A stretch of DNA of 64,000 nucleotides from Pseudophaeomoniella oleicola. Lineage: Eukaryota; Ascomycota; Eurotiomycetes; Phaeomoniellales; Phaeomoniellaceae. Both the position numbers and the translations under genes were made by a program. Within the stretch, counting starts at the first letter, position 1; each line of letters begins with the position of its first letter. A model generated the notes under the pieces. That model saw nothing but the letters and a program-made list of their open reading frames with translations. It was not told the DNA's origin and did not search any database. The stretch covers positions 248,001 through 312,000 of the forward strand of contig QWDQ01000007.1 of the NCBI GenBank assembly GCA_003868215.1, given 5' to 3'. Shown here one piece after another: positions 1 through 10,573 of the stretch.

Positions 1-2922
1 GCCTCTAGACCACCCCCACACCCCCCCCCAAATCCCGGAACACCAGATCAGAGATAGGTAAAGTCACTTACTTCTTTGCAAAGTCCGTAAACTTCAAGGC
101 AAGTGCCGCAAAGTCTACGGGTTGCGTGTACAGATCCCGCGGGACTGTCGCGACAGCTGCCGGAAGAGACAGCGCCATTGCCATACCTACCTAGGTAGGT
201 AGCCTTCATAACATCCCTCAGGGCGGTGAGAAAGCAAGAGAGACAGAAACACGTCAGAAGCATTCAAAAGCGATCCAGAAAGGGGAAAACAAGAAAAGAA
301 AAGTGGCGTCCTCGCATATGCAATCAGAATTGGGCAAATGAAGAAGGTTTTTCCAGTGTTCGGCTTAAGTGGAAAAGATGTTGCAGCAGACGCGCTGGAT
401 GCGCCAAGAGCGGAATCGGGTCATCCGGCGGTTGTTTTGGAAATGGGGTGAACACGTTCGATCAGGGAAAGGTCGAGGTTTCTGAGATATCCAGGCCAGA
501 AGTTAATACCATGTAGTAGTAGGGCTATCAACAGGGAAGAGATCATATCACTATCAAGTCATACTCATTACTCATTTCCAATTGGGGTTCCTTTATGAAT
601 TATGATTTGGTCTTTATCAATGAGGTAGATTATTATATCTATTTCCGAAAACAGCCTACCATCAAGGGTAGGACTATAAGTTACACACCAGTATTCTGAC
701 ACCTTTCTGAGGATAGACATGCCAGTGATGACTGTGTCGCCGCCTGGTCTTTATCGTACAATGTCATTTCCGCGGTCCCCAGAGCGAATTGTCGCGATGG
801 AATCCAGACCCAGTGTCCATCCAACGATCGGCCCCTTAAATAACAAGCCAATGACAACAGTGTCCGAAAGTGAATGAGACACAGGCCTTCGGAAACAACG
901 CAAGCTGTCGACGTACGTGTGTCACGATTAATCCGGGGTCGGCTAGTGGAGAATCTGTCCTCCCTAGTCGAGAGACTGTTCTTGATTCCAGATTCTCTAA
1001 TGCCTGTCAGTTGACAAGTCCGATTCTGCATAGTGCCAACGTACCGGTGCTCGCTCACCTCACGACAGTATTGGCCATAATGTACATCTAGCTCTGCACT
1101 TTATAAGTGCACATGCGACAACACTTGATCTTACAATGGGCGCATTGGAAGATGAACCAATGCGGCCCGGAACTGCACATCGCACAGCTCCACATCAAAA
1201 GGCTGGTATCAGATTTGATGATGCCGAAACGGTGACTGCACCTGTTAGGATCGACAGCTGGAGTAGTCTTCATGTTGTAAAAAGACTGATGTCTGCCGTG
1301 GTATCGGACTGGACTGTGATGAGACAATCCGCGGGTTCCCAATGATTTCGAAGATTGATTGAAGTGAACGGCAGATATGGGGGGCCCTAAAAGACCATGA
1401 AATACAGATCAAGTTGAGAAAGGAAAAAGCGAGTGACAAAGATAGGAGACAGCGAGAGATTGGACCAAGTAAGGAATGTAGCAGGTTTATAAACGGAGGG
1501 GCACAATAAGGAAAGAGCTCATCGAACTCGACCTTCTGGGTCCTATCTGTGAGGGAGGGTCGCTTCGATGTCAAGCGCAATGCCAGCGACCAACGACAGT
1601 AATGTAGCCCGATGAAGGTTCAGTCAATTGGCTATGTCATCTATGCCCTTCGACGAAGTGGCCGTCTCCTTGCCCCATTGGTGAAGGACGGAAAGGACAG
1701 GACATTGCGTATGAAAAGTCTTATCCCGCGACATCAATAGCTTTTTGTCTTCTAGTGACGGACGGAGAGGTTTCCCCGGAACTAAAGCAACGAATTAAAC
1801 TTTGGGATACAAGACGCGCTCCGATTCGATGAGGACGTGTTACGACAGGGAGAAGCGGTCAAGGATCAGGACCTCGGACGTGATGATGTGATTGAAGCGT
1901 TGATTATGATCGGTAGAGATTGCTAATGCCGCCGAATCTGTTTACGGAAAGGACGGCGCTTTCTCGCGGCTCGAAGCTTCCCCCAACACCATGGAGCAAA
2001 GGTGCCCAAGACCGAGAAAAGTGATGATTCTAAATGGGTTGGGGGAGAAAAGGTACTGACTAGTCGGCATTCTCGGGGATGCATGGTAGGTGGACTGCCT
2101 ATTACTTTTGCCGGTTATGGGAAGGATTCCTGACTTTGGTGGCGTGCATAACCGTGCATGGGTTCAGGGTGGTGTGGTTTGAAGGCTTTTACTGCATCAA
2201 ATCATGGACCCAGAAGCCCAGAAGGACTTTGGATGTTGTCAAAAACTGCCTTCCTCTCCAAACCATATCGTGCATCTCTCCTTGCGAGTGACAAAAAGTC
2301 TGAGTGGACGTTCTATGAAGACGACCAGGGATATTCGTCCTGCAGAAGACGGCTTTTCCGATTTGCGATTGGAAGATTAACGAGGATAGCCACTTCCGTA
2401 TTGGGAGATGGGTCGTAATGGCGGGCATCGCTAAGTTAATCCTCGCTATCAGCCTCTCCTAACGCATGGCTGCACTGTGATGCGATCCGACTAAAGAGAA
2501 GAAGCCTGATCCTGAGCCTGATCGTGATTCTGTCTCTGATCTGATCCCGGAACCGAGTCTAATCCCCTACGTTCCATTTCAGGCTCTCCAGTCTATGTCA
2601 GATGTCTGGATTTGATCAATCGAACAGGTTCCTCTTTTCAACGGCTTGCAGATTTAGTGGGTGCCACGATGGTCATGGCCAGATCAGCTCCAATAAGCCA
2701 GACAGATCTAAAGAGATACGAATCCCGAGATAGTCTCGTATCTAGTCAAGATATGAAAGATCTGACTGAACAGATAGACTTTCATTCATCGGCCTTTGCC
2801 GGTCCAAGATTGGGTCTACATACACGGTTGAGATACCCTTGCATCCAAGACATCCTGGTCCCATGTTCAATCTTCGGTCGTGTAGTCGAAAGCTACTTTT
2901 TGGCCAACCTAGACTGCCATGT
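1..2922. other. Intergenic region without a recognisable gene
   Basis: Only short frames with no family resemblance are present, and none has convincing splice partners. A perfect 18-bp palindrome lies at 184-201. A run of degenerate CTGATC-type repeats lies near 2500-2545. I see no transposon ends or terminal repeats. Confidence 0.5.
184..201. repeat. Perfect 18-bp palindrome TACCTACCTAGGTAGGTA
   Basis: The sequence equals its own reverse complement. It belongs to the ACCTAGGT palindrome family that recurs in other large spacers of the window (for example 49967, 54785, 62653 and 63226). Confidence 0.9.
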
Positions 2923-3192
2923 CTAGACCGTCGTCTTCGCCTTTTCCATTTTCTCCTCGTACAGTTCGCTAGTCAACACAACGAGTGAAACAATGGTGAA
3001 CAGGCCGGAGAAATCATAATGGCCTGGTTCTGGTTCCCCTTGATACTGCCACCGGCCCGTTCCACATCCGTGGGGATAAATCCATCCTTCCATAACAATC
3101 CAATAATCACCTTTATAACGCTGCTCGCCAACGCTGAACGGCATCCATGTCAGCTTTCTCACACTCATCCCTGCGTGACACACCGATGGCAT
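2923..3192 (-). CDS. Hypothetical ORF, possible last exon or gene remnant
   Basis: This 89-codon frame contains hydrophilic, tryptophan- and tyrosine-rich sequence (GDYWIVMEGWIYPHGCGTGRW). A hydrophobic stretch follows (FSGLFTIVSLVVLT), then a charged tail. Many codons have a purine at the first position, which is typical of coding DNA. Just upstream on the same strand (about 3193-3470) other frames hold gene-like peptides such as LTDAHAVLVGGVISHAIG. This suggests either a spliced gene or a decayed one. A 50-nt intron with a GTGTGT donor, a GCTGAC branch and a TTCAG acceptor (about 3144-3193) looks plausible by signal, but its phases do not join these two frames. It lies downstream of the PRPP synthetase stop on the same strand, so it has little room for a promoter of its own. 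No family was recognised. Confidence 0.28.
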   Translation of the reverse strand: MPSVCHAGMSVRKLTWMPFSVGEQRYKGDYWIVMEGWIYPHGCGTGRWQYQGEPEPGHYDFSGLFTIVSLVVLTSELYEEKMEKAKTTV

Positions 3193-3588
3193 GGCTGATT
3201 ACGCCACCAACGAGGACAGCATGTGCATCGGTCAATATTCGGCATTCAGCACATTCTTTACTCTGTATCGAAGCCAGAAGTCTACACACTCCAGTCCAAT
3301 CGACGAAGGTGACGGTACAGGTAGGTTGGGCTGTTGACCAGCCGTGGAGCTACATGCTGCGTGATGCCACAATATTGATTACTGAAGGAGCGTGTAGTGT
3401 AAAATTCACTCAACATGGCCGATGGTGTACAGATTGTACCAAAATGTAGTCTCCCAAAGGCTTGCATACTACTGCAGTCAGAAACGTGTCGACTTAGGTT
3501 GAGGCCGTGAGCGGGTATCGAGCAAAGCCTCGCGCAGTAGGGTGAATGGAGATAGCCACTCCACGAAAAAGCCATGAATACACAGCAC

Positions 3589-5224
3589 CTAATCTTGCAT
3601 TTGAAACAAAGCCGAAATGCTCTCTGGCTCATGCTTAGCAGCTGTGTGCGACCAGGAGAAAGGGGAACTTACCACCATGATGATTCCTTCTGATGGCTTC
3701 CGAGAGGAGATTTGAGAGATCGATCACCACAAGCTTCTTCGAGGACTGTATGCTGCGGGTCGAGATAGGGAAAGAGTTGGTGACTACAATGCGGTCGATG
3801 GCAGCGCATTTTTCCATTTCGTGGAGGGACTCGTCCCCAAATACGCCATGTGTGCCAATGCAGTAAACCCGCTTGGCCCCTCCCTTGCGGACAACTTCTG
3901 CTGCTGCAATCCAAGAGCTCGCTTTATCGATAATGTCATCAATGATAAATGCAATCTTATCCTTCACATGTCCGACCAATGTAATCGTATGTTCCAATTC
4001 AGGGTTCTTCAGGCTGTCTTCCTCCTCGTCGGACGTGGCTGCAGCATCATGAGTGCCTCCGAGTGCATGGTCAGGGTTATGTGATGACACGGTTGACAGG
4101 AAAGATGCAGTCATCGGGTCGTAGGCAGCATGCCCCATGTCATCCTGCACTGTGCGGTCGCAAGGCAGCGTGGTCACAGAGCCTGACATTGCAGAGAGGG
4201 CTGGAGATGGATGATCGTCGTCTACCAGGCGACCATGAATCAGCCTTCCAGTAATTATTTCTCTTGCACGCTCGTCAAAGTATTCCTCGTCACCGGATCC
4301 AACTTCTAGTTCAGAAGGTCTCCGTGCAGTAGCTATGTTGTTTGTATGTGTGAGCCGACCGGGGCTATGTGGCGGAGAGGGGGACTCTGCACGAGATGCT
4401 TGCACCAACGGGCTGCTAGCGTATGCTTGGAGTTGAGGCCTTGGAGGCAAACTGAGGTGCATCCCTGTTCCATCCTGTTGTGGGCGGCTACGGTTGGGGC
4501 CTTTTGTGGTTTCTGACTGTTGTTCTGTTTCGCTATCTCCGTCTTCACTAGCGGAATGTGCCTCCACGGGCTGGTTTCGCAAGCTGTCGAAGAATAGCGC
4601 ACTGTCATACATGTTATGGATGCCATGGTTTCTCGTCCTCTCGGTCGTGATTATGCTGAAATTTAGCTTCAGTGCGTCTGCCATAGAAGTGACTCTCTTT
4701 GAGCCTCCCGCGTTTTTACTGACTACCACGCCCTGCTGCCAGTTTCTGACGTTCTGCTGTATCCATTTTGCGATCAGAGATTCTGCGAACAAATTGTCGA
4801 CGGGTTTCCCAAAGAAGCCTTGCATTTGCGAAGCATGTAAATCAACAGTGATGACATGGTCAATTCCTGCGACCGACAATAAATTCGCGACCAACTTTCC
4901 TGTTATAGCGCCACGATGGCTTTTCTTCTTCGATTGTCGGGAATATGGATAGTAAGGCATAACGGCAGTTATTGATTTGGCGCTTCCGCCTTTGCAGGCA
5001 TTGATCATGATGAGAAGCTCCATGATACTGTCATTGATCTTCGGGCTGCCACTCTGTAAGATGAACACGTCTTTGTTCCGCACAGATTCTCCGATCTCAA
5101 CGCTTGTCTCTCCATTGCTGAACTTCTTGACCTCGCATCTTGAAGGTGAGGTGCCCAAACGTGCGCAGATTGCTTCTGCTAAGGCAGGATGGGAATTACC
5201 AGCGAAGATCTGAACTCCCCTCAT
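3589..5224 (-). CDS. PRS5: Ribose-phosphate pyrophosphokinase, long Prs5-type
   Basis: Makes PRPP from ribose 5-phosphate and ATP for purine, pyrimidine, histidine and tryptophan synthesis in the cytosol. Exons on the minus strand are 5224-3673 and 3623-3589; the 49-nt intron 3624-3672 has a GTAAGT donor, a GCTAAG branch and a CCAG acceptor. Splicing restores the family C terminus ESISALFQMQD; unspliced, the frame ends in unrelated residues. The product has 528 residues. The N-terminal catalytic half shows SRQSKKKSHRGA (residues 95-106) and DLHASQMQGFF (128-138). The PRPP-loop equivalent IDDIID is at 428-433. About 215 residues (roughly 205-420) are a low-complexity, acidic and serine-rich insert. 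Ordinary PRPP synthetases are about 320 residues. Among yeast paralogues Prs1 and Prs5 carry such non-homologous regions, and this long one most resembles Prs5. It is divergent from MET8, with 396 bp between the start codons. Confidence 0.9.
3624..3672 (-). other. Intron of the PRPP synthetase gene
   Basis: A 49-nt GT-AG intron. The next exon is only 35 nt long and encodes the conserved last 11 residues. Confidence 0.85.
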
Positions 5225-5620
5225 GTTTAAGTCTTGCTGCCAATCGACAGTAATCAAGAGCACAATGACATTGCAGAGGACGTTTGGTCGACGCTGAGCT
5301 CAGCTAGATTATCTCACCAAGGGAGACTGTTCAGATATAGTATATGTCAGGAGGTTGCTGTTACTGCGGTATGCAAGCTGATGCGCTCGTTGTGTCCCAA
5401 GTAAATTTTTGGGCGGCTGATGGAGACCGAACCCCCCGCGGGAAAGATCAGGTACTACCGCTCCAGGCCTTAGGCGCGCGAATCTTGGTGCTTATCGATA
5501 CCGGGGCCCAAAAGAACTTTATTCCTCGACGTCACTTTTCCTCTAGCTAACAAAAGGCTCATCACATGTTTTTCTTTCCATTCTCAGGGTCATGAAGAGG
5601 CTACAGGTCTACCAGTCAAT
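5225..5620. promoter_or_regulatory. Shared divergent promoter of PRS5 and MET8
   Basis: This 396-bp spacer lies between two genes transcribed away from each other, so it must carry both promoters and both 5' leaders. A CT-rich stretch just before 5621 looks like the MET8 leader. No specific operator was recognised. Confidence 0.5.
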
Positions 5621-6427
5621 ATGACCAAGTTTCCGGAGATCCAGGGTGGAGGCTCTCTTATCCTTGCTTGGCAAGTCAAAGGCAAAGATGTACTCGTGGT
5701 TGGCGGTGGTGAGGTGAGCCACATTCTCTTACTGCACGAGCGCATATACTTACAAGCTGATCAGGTCGCGGCAGGCCGGATCCTCAATCTCCTCAACGCA
5801 GACGCAGTGGTGACGGTCATCAGCCCTTCTTCGGGCCTCAATGACGAAGTGCGCTACCGGATAGACAACAACCAAGTCAAGTATATTGACCGAGTGTTTC
5901 AACCCACGGACTTGGACCATCCATGGTGTTTAGTCCTAACAGCCGTCGATGATCCAGCTGCTTCATCTGAAATCTGGAAATTATGCAAGGAACGAAGACT
6001 CAACGCTAACATTGCTGACGTTCCGCCTGAATGCGATTTCTACTTCGGCTCAGTTCATCGAGATGGACCGCTACAGATAATGGTCAGTACAAATGGAAAT
6101 GGTCCTAGGATGGCAGCCATGGTTCGCAAACAAATTGCGCAAACTCTTCCAGCAAATCTGGGCGATGCAATTAAGAAGGTCGGACAGCTTAGAAAGAAAC
6201 TGAGAGCCGTAGCACCTAACCCAGAGGAGGGTCCAAAGCGAATGAAATGGATGTCTACGGTATGCGACGAATACACCCTTGAGGACTTCATTGCGATGAA
6301 CGAGGATGACATGGATCTCTTGCTGAGATCCTATGGATCAGGCACGGTTCCAAGCATCGGCGATATATACTCAAGAGGTGATCCGGATGTGCCTTTTACT
6401 TTCGATGGGAGCTTTGGCTGGTTCTAG
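5621..6427 (+). CDS. MET8: Siroheme synthase, Met8-type
   Basis: A bifunctional precorrin-2 dehydrogenase and sirohydrochlorin ferrochelatase. It makes siroheme, the cofactor of sulfite reductase (methionine and cysteine synthesis) and of nitrite reductase. Exons are 5621-5713 and 5765-6427, giving 251 residues. The N terminus MTKFPEIQGGGSLILAW and the NAD-binding VLVVGGGE-VAAGRILNLLNADA motif match the family once the 51-nt intron 5714-5764 (GTGAGC...CAG) is removed. The intron is a multiple of three and has no stop, so the unspliced frame also stays open. The catalytic-region motif ADVPPECDFYFGS is present. The C-terminal dimerisation and helical region ends in SFGWF. The start is chosen because the following residues are the usual beginning of the family. 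Confidence 0.92.
   Translation: MTKFPEIQGGGSLILAWQVKGKDVLVVGGGEVSHILLLHERIYLQADQVAAGRILNLLNADAVVTVISPSSGLNDEVRYRIDNNQVKYIDRVFQPTDLDHPWCLVLTAVDDPAASSEIWKLCKERRLNANIADVPPECDFYFGSVHRDGPLQIMVSTNGNGPRMAAMVRKQIAQTLPANLGDAIKKVGQLRKKLRAVAPNPEEGPKRMKWMSTVCDEYTLEDFIAMNEDDMDLLLRSYGSGTVPSIGDIYSRGDPDVPFTFDGSFGWF
5714..5764 (+). other. Stopless 51-nt intron in MET8
   Basis: GTGAGC donor and CAG acceptor; 17 codons with no stop. It sits inside the glycine-rich NAD-binding motif, so retention would insert 17 residues there. Confidence 0.85.
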
Positions 6428-6914
6428 AAAGATGTTTCAAGTTACCAATCCTGGATGAAGTTTGATGTTGCATGATAGGGTAGTTTCCCGATGAATTTAT
6501 CCTTGCTAGTTGTGGCCCAATTCGCTGTCGGCAGAATATATTTGAAAATGTACGCAAAGATGTTACCTATTACTACTTTGTACATATGATTTAGAACACC
6601 CGATCTCTTTCCATATGCTATATGCTATATGCTATAATTACATACAGCAAACCGATTACCTGATTTCTCATGGAAGGAAGACGCCGTGTTCTGCTGATGT
6701 GATGTAGGCGAACATGGTGCTGTTCCGCCGTACAGCTTTGTGGAGGGCAACCCACTTTGCCACACATAACACCGACGTAGAAACCGACAACAGGATACTC
6801 CCTCAAGATCTTCACAGATATTATCACTCCCTTGCGCCTCTAAATCAAAGAAAGCCTACCTAGGACATTAGGACCCTCATCTGTGCGAAAACTTGGCTCA
6901 CTTCATCCCGCACC
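6428..6914. other. Spacer between MET8 and the P-loop kinase gene
   Basis: Holds the MET8 3' end and the promoter of the next gene in the same direction. A short tandem repeat (ATATGCT) lies at 6613-6636 and a CCTACCTAGG motif near 6855. No gene is visible. Confidence 0.5.
6613..6636. repeat. Microsatellite (ATATGCT)3
   Basis: Three perfect heptamer copies followed by a partial copy. Confidence 0.85.
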
Positions 6915-7667
6915 ATGGAACGAGTGTACTCGTCACTAGCAGAAAGAGCAGATTCTGTCCACAAATCCGTTCAAGATGGGAAGAAGCCAAGAAGAGCGGT
7001 GATCGCACTTGCTGGTCCTCCGGGCAGTGGAAAGACCACAATCGCAGGCCAGGTTATACAACGGTTGAATTCGAGAGCTCCTGAACCATATGCCGCTGTT
7101 CTGCCGATGGATGGTTTCCACATTCCACGCAGCACACTAGACACCCTACCAAACCGAGAAGAGGCGTATGCAAAAAGAGGTTCGGCATGGACTTTCGATG
7201 CGTCTGGTGTCTTGAAATTGGTCCAGACTTTGCACAAGTCCAAGGAGGATTCATCGGAAGTCATCTACGCACCCAGTTTTGATCACAAGCAAAAGGATCC
7301 TGTGGACAACGGCATTACCATCACCCCGGACATATCCTTGGTCATCTTAGAAGGAAACTGGCTTCTTCTAGATGAAGAGCCATGGTCTAAAATCAGTGGA
7401 TTCGTCGACGATACGTGGTTCGTTGACGTGGACTCTACATTGGCAAGAGATCGAATTGCTAGGAGGCATCTTGAAGCAGGGATAGAAAACACAATGGAAG
7501 CTGCAATTAAACGCGCCGAAGGCAATGATCTAGTGAACGGCGACTTGGTACGGACTAGGTTGGTCAAGCCGGCAGTGAAGGTTCAAAGTGTTGAAATAGA
7601 CATGGCTGAATTGTCGGGAGAAGCACAGCAAACGACGGTGCCTATGGAAATCAAGTCTCATGAATAA
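6915..7667 (+). CDS. P-loop kinase of the uridine kinase / phosphoribulokinase-like family
   Basis: A single-exon protein of 250 residues. The Walker A motif GPPGSGKTT is at residues 34-42. A substrate-lid style segment (VLPMDGFHIPRSTLD) follows, as in bacterial-type pantothenate kinase and uridine kinase. A later VILEGNWLLLD strand ends in the acidic pair expected of Walker B. The C-terminal part has the RDRIARRHLEAG arginine helix that binds ATP in nucleoside kinases. Fungal homologues are annotated as nucleoside or pantothenate kinase-like; yeast Yfh7 is the closest named type I recall. The true substrate cannot be read from sequence. The length is normal for the family, and the start ATG directly precedes the conserved N-terminal helix. 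Confidence 0.8.
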   Translation: MERVYSSLAERADSVHKSVQDGKKPRRAVIALAGPPGSGKTTIAGQVIQRLNSRAPEPYAAVLPMDGFHIPRSTLDTLPNREEAYAKRGSAWTFDASGVLKLVQTLHKSKEDSSEVIYAPSFDHKQKDPVDNGITITPDISLVILEGNWLLLDEEPWSKISGFVDDTWFVDVDSTLARDRIARRHLEAGIENTMEAAIKRAEGNDLVNGDLVRTRLVKPAVKVQSVEIDMAELSGEAQQTTVPMEIKSHE

Positions 7668-8774
7668 GAGAGCAGGGTGTAAGTCATTAGTGTCAATACG
7701 AACTGAAAAGTTTCCAGACGTATAGATGAGCGATTAACTCATATCTCGCCTTTCAATCAAACGTGGGAGTGAGGCTGGTTTAACTGAGTATCTATATTGG
7801 CCACTGCGACAGCCTAGTATGGTTCCTTTCGCTATGAGCCTGACGACTTCGCTTGACTATAAGCTCATCATCACCTTGGACTTGATCAAGGCCAACTCAG
7901 GTACATATATAGGATACAATACAGCCACACTGTTTGCTTCGCAAATGTCGGAAAGGGGGATCCGCGCTCCATCAGATACGTACTACATGTATGATACACG
8001 GAGATTGCGGCGTGTCAAATCATGTCCTCTTTGCTGAGTTAGCATTGCTGCACCATCCCTCTTGACAAGACCACGATGTGCTGCAGCCCTACTTGCTTCA
8101 CCTCTAAGAGGAGAACTGTTTACAGCACATCGTACGCTCTTTACATCACGTGCTTCACCGACGCCAGACCACGACGTGCGCACGTTTTCTACCATATTAG
8201 GATGACACACCTCTTGCACACTGTGACCCTGCATCCCAATAAAGCCACGAACTCAAAGCCACAGACAAGAAATCTCGGCTACCTTGCGGGAGCAACTAGA
8301 TTCTTATAGGTAGATAAATAAGACAGATCCGCTTCCGCCCGTAGTTTTCGTGGGAAATTCGCACTCAGCGAGCAACTCACGGGTTTTGGTGAGGTAATAC
8401 GTATATCTTTCCGGACAGAGAAAGATATGTGGCTCCAAGGTTGACGGGTGTCTCTTCTGAAAGAGAGAGAACAAGCTTCAGAGAAGTATAGACGAGGGTT
8501 TAAGCGGGATCGTCGACATATGTTCGAGCCACATGGCTGACAAGTGACTGGTACACCACATATTATTGTCAAATTGTGGCCGACTTAGGGGCATCATTGG
8601 CAGTGGTTCCAATTGGGATTATCTCGATCATGCTCCTTAGCGTTATGTTAACGTAGTTAAGAATCTGATACTTGGAGTTCGTAGTTGCCTGCAGGTTTGA
8701 ATCGGGTACTAGCAGCTGATGACTGGCTGTCTTTCAGAGAGGCCAACGGAAGCTGATGATAGGATACCAGAACA
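7668..8774. other. Convergent intergenic region
   Basis: A 1.1-kb spacer between the 3' ends of the kinase and LYR genes. Only short frames without family resemblance are present. Nothing else was recognised. Confidence 0.5.
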
Positions 8775-9779
8775 TCAAGTAAGGTCCAAGCGCGCAGTCG
8801 AGTTTCCGAACAGGAGTTCTACTTGCTCGCCTTTGATTGTCCCTATTGCAGGTGGCTTATATTCAACATTATCCCAGCTCACGGCGTATTTCCTCCTCTT
8901 CTGGTCCCAGTCAACCTTTGGCGTATGCGCGTAGATCTTCGCCCATATTGTGCGGAGAAGTCTAGGGGTAATGACATGTGGCCTTCCTTTGAGGTGACGA
9001 TATTCGGCTTCGGGCCCCTCGCCGGGTCCTCTCAAAAGAAAGTCACCGGAAACGCTATTGCGATCTTCTGTCTCCCAAATCCCGACCCTCACTCGGCGTT
9101 TCGGAAACGTATCTACCGAGGGAGGTTGAAGTACCAAGTCTCGCAGTCGCTCCCGCTCTGGTTCGGGTAGTGGTGGTAGAAGCTGTTCCGCAACTCTCTT
9201 GTACCATTTCTTTGTTCTATTCTTGACACGACTTTGGGGTAGGGGAAGGCCCCATGAGTTCTCCTTGGGCACAACCACGTTCCGCTTCGGGATATTCTGG
9301 TGCCCATTTACAGATCTGTCAAAGCGTGATTTGTGCTCGTCCTGACTGTGAGTAAGAGCGAGGAACATCTCCGATGGTCTCCATTCTCTGGAGAACTTAT
9401 ACGTGGCTGTGAGGCTTCCAACATCCTTATGGGTTTGAGGAATCGTTTGTTGTAGAAATGGGTCCAGTAGGACTTCTCTCCTGGGACCAGCCCTGCCATA
9501 CGTCCACATTAAGAATTTGTTCAAAGGCACCAAATACCCTTCGTTCGCTCGAGCGAGTTCCTCGAGAAGGCTAATACCCTCGTCCACCAGGAACGCAGCT
9601 CTACCTCGAGGCTGGGTAAGTCCATTGCCCCCACTTGTCGTTGTTCTATGCCAGTGTTTGCGAAAACGCTTAATAGTGTATTTGTGCATGTAGGTCCTCG
9701 CAGCTGGATCCGGGAGATAGCTGCATTCCCTAAGAATAGCACGCAATAGATGCACCGGGTTCTTGCGTAGATCGGACAT
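8775..9779 (-). CDS. LYR-motif protein, Cup1-like
   Basis: A 334-residue single-exon protein. The N terminus is MSDLRKNPVHLLRAILREC followed by YLPDPAARTYMHKY. This is the LYR (Complex1_LYR) helix-turn-helix fold, extended by the arginine-rich helix TIKRFRKHW. LYR proteins usually work in mitochondria as accessory subunits or assembly factors that bind acyl carrier protein and help Fe-S or respiratory-complex assembly. Fungal members of this length are called LYR motif-containing Cup1-like proteins. The C-terminal 200 residues are basic and hydrophilic, with no second domain recognised. The first in-frame ATG is at 9779; the open frame continues seven codons upstream from a GTG. It is divergent from the APSES factor. 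Confidence 0.72.
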   Translation of the reverse strand: MSDLRKNPVHLLRAILRECSYLPDPAARTYMHKYTIKRFRKHWHRTTTSGGNGLTQPRGRAAFLVDEGISLLEELARANEGYLVPLNKFLMWTYGRAGPRREVLLDPFLQQTIPQTHKDVGSLTATYKFSREWRPSEMFLALTHSQDEHKSRFDRSVNGHQNIPKRNVVVPKENSWGLPLPQSRVKNRTKKWYKRVAEQLLPPLPEPERERLRDLVLQPPSVDTFPKRRVRVGIWETEDRNSVSGDFLLRGPGEGPEAEYRHLKGRPHVITPRLLRTIWAKIYAHTPKVDWDQKRRKYAVSWDNVEYKPPAIGTIKGEQVELLFGNSTARLDLT

Positions 9780-10573
9780 GTGAATAGCAGAGCTGGACAC
9801 GAAAGATGGATTGATCTGAGACTTTTCCAGTTGTCGTTACCAGATAGAAAAAAGGTTACCTGCTGAATACCTCGTATGACGACGAGAAACGATGAGAAAC
9901 GACGAGAAACGCCAAGGTTGACCCCCGACGCCAGTTGGAAGTCCCTTATCCACATTACAGTACATTACATTACAGTATCACCGTGAAGGACATTTAATAC
10001 CTGGTAGGTAATTAACGGGACTGAGGCAAGGTAGTAAGTTGGAGAGGACCTCGAGACGCGACCTCCTGTCTTACGCCAAATAGACGCGCACCCCCGCGCA
10101 CTAATTACTCGCATCGCACTTTGGCGTGGTCAGATCACATACCCATTCACCATGGCATAGCTCGTCCTCTGCGATAAAGTCGATACTCTTGAACAACGAG
10201 CTAATTGCATTCAAACAGCTACATGTCTCTCTAGAGCACCTCGTTACAAGATCGCTGCTTAGTTTTCAAATCGGTACTGCAATCAAGGGCGGATCATTTA
10301 TCGCCGTCTTCTCCACTGAGACTTATCGATCTCGCTTCATGTGAAGTACGTCGCTCAACTGTACTATGCACTGCTGTGTACCTGATCGCCCGATGGATCG
10401 CGTACAAGCCATGTGATAGATACTGACGAGACATAGAACTCTTAACAACTCCTGCAACCAGTCCAATTCAACTGCATTGATAAGCGTCAATAACATCTTC
10501 GGCCGCAAGGGATCAAAGGGCAAGACGGCGCCCAAGAAACACCTCCTTTCAGCCCTTTGTCGAACGTGGCTGC
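9780..10573. promoter_or_regulatory. Divergent promoter of the LYR and APSES genes
   Basis: A spacer of almost 0.8 kb. Three 10-bp direct repeats (GACGAGAAAC type) lie at 9881-9910 on the LYR side. Two ACGCG cores, the heart of the MluI cell-cycle box bound by MBF-type factors, lie at 10056-10060 and 10084-10088, about 0.5 kb upstream of the APSES start. Confidence 0.45.
9881..9910. repeat. Three tandem 10-bp repeats, GACGAGAAAC type
   Basis: Copies 1 and 3 are identical (GACGAGAAAC); copy 2 differs at one base (GATGAGAAAC). They lie about 100 bp upstream of the LYR start. Confidence 0.85.

Noticed and set aside
4494-4952. 152-codon frame antisense to the PRPP synthetase
   Set aside because: Shadow of the catalytic domain and insert of PRS5.
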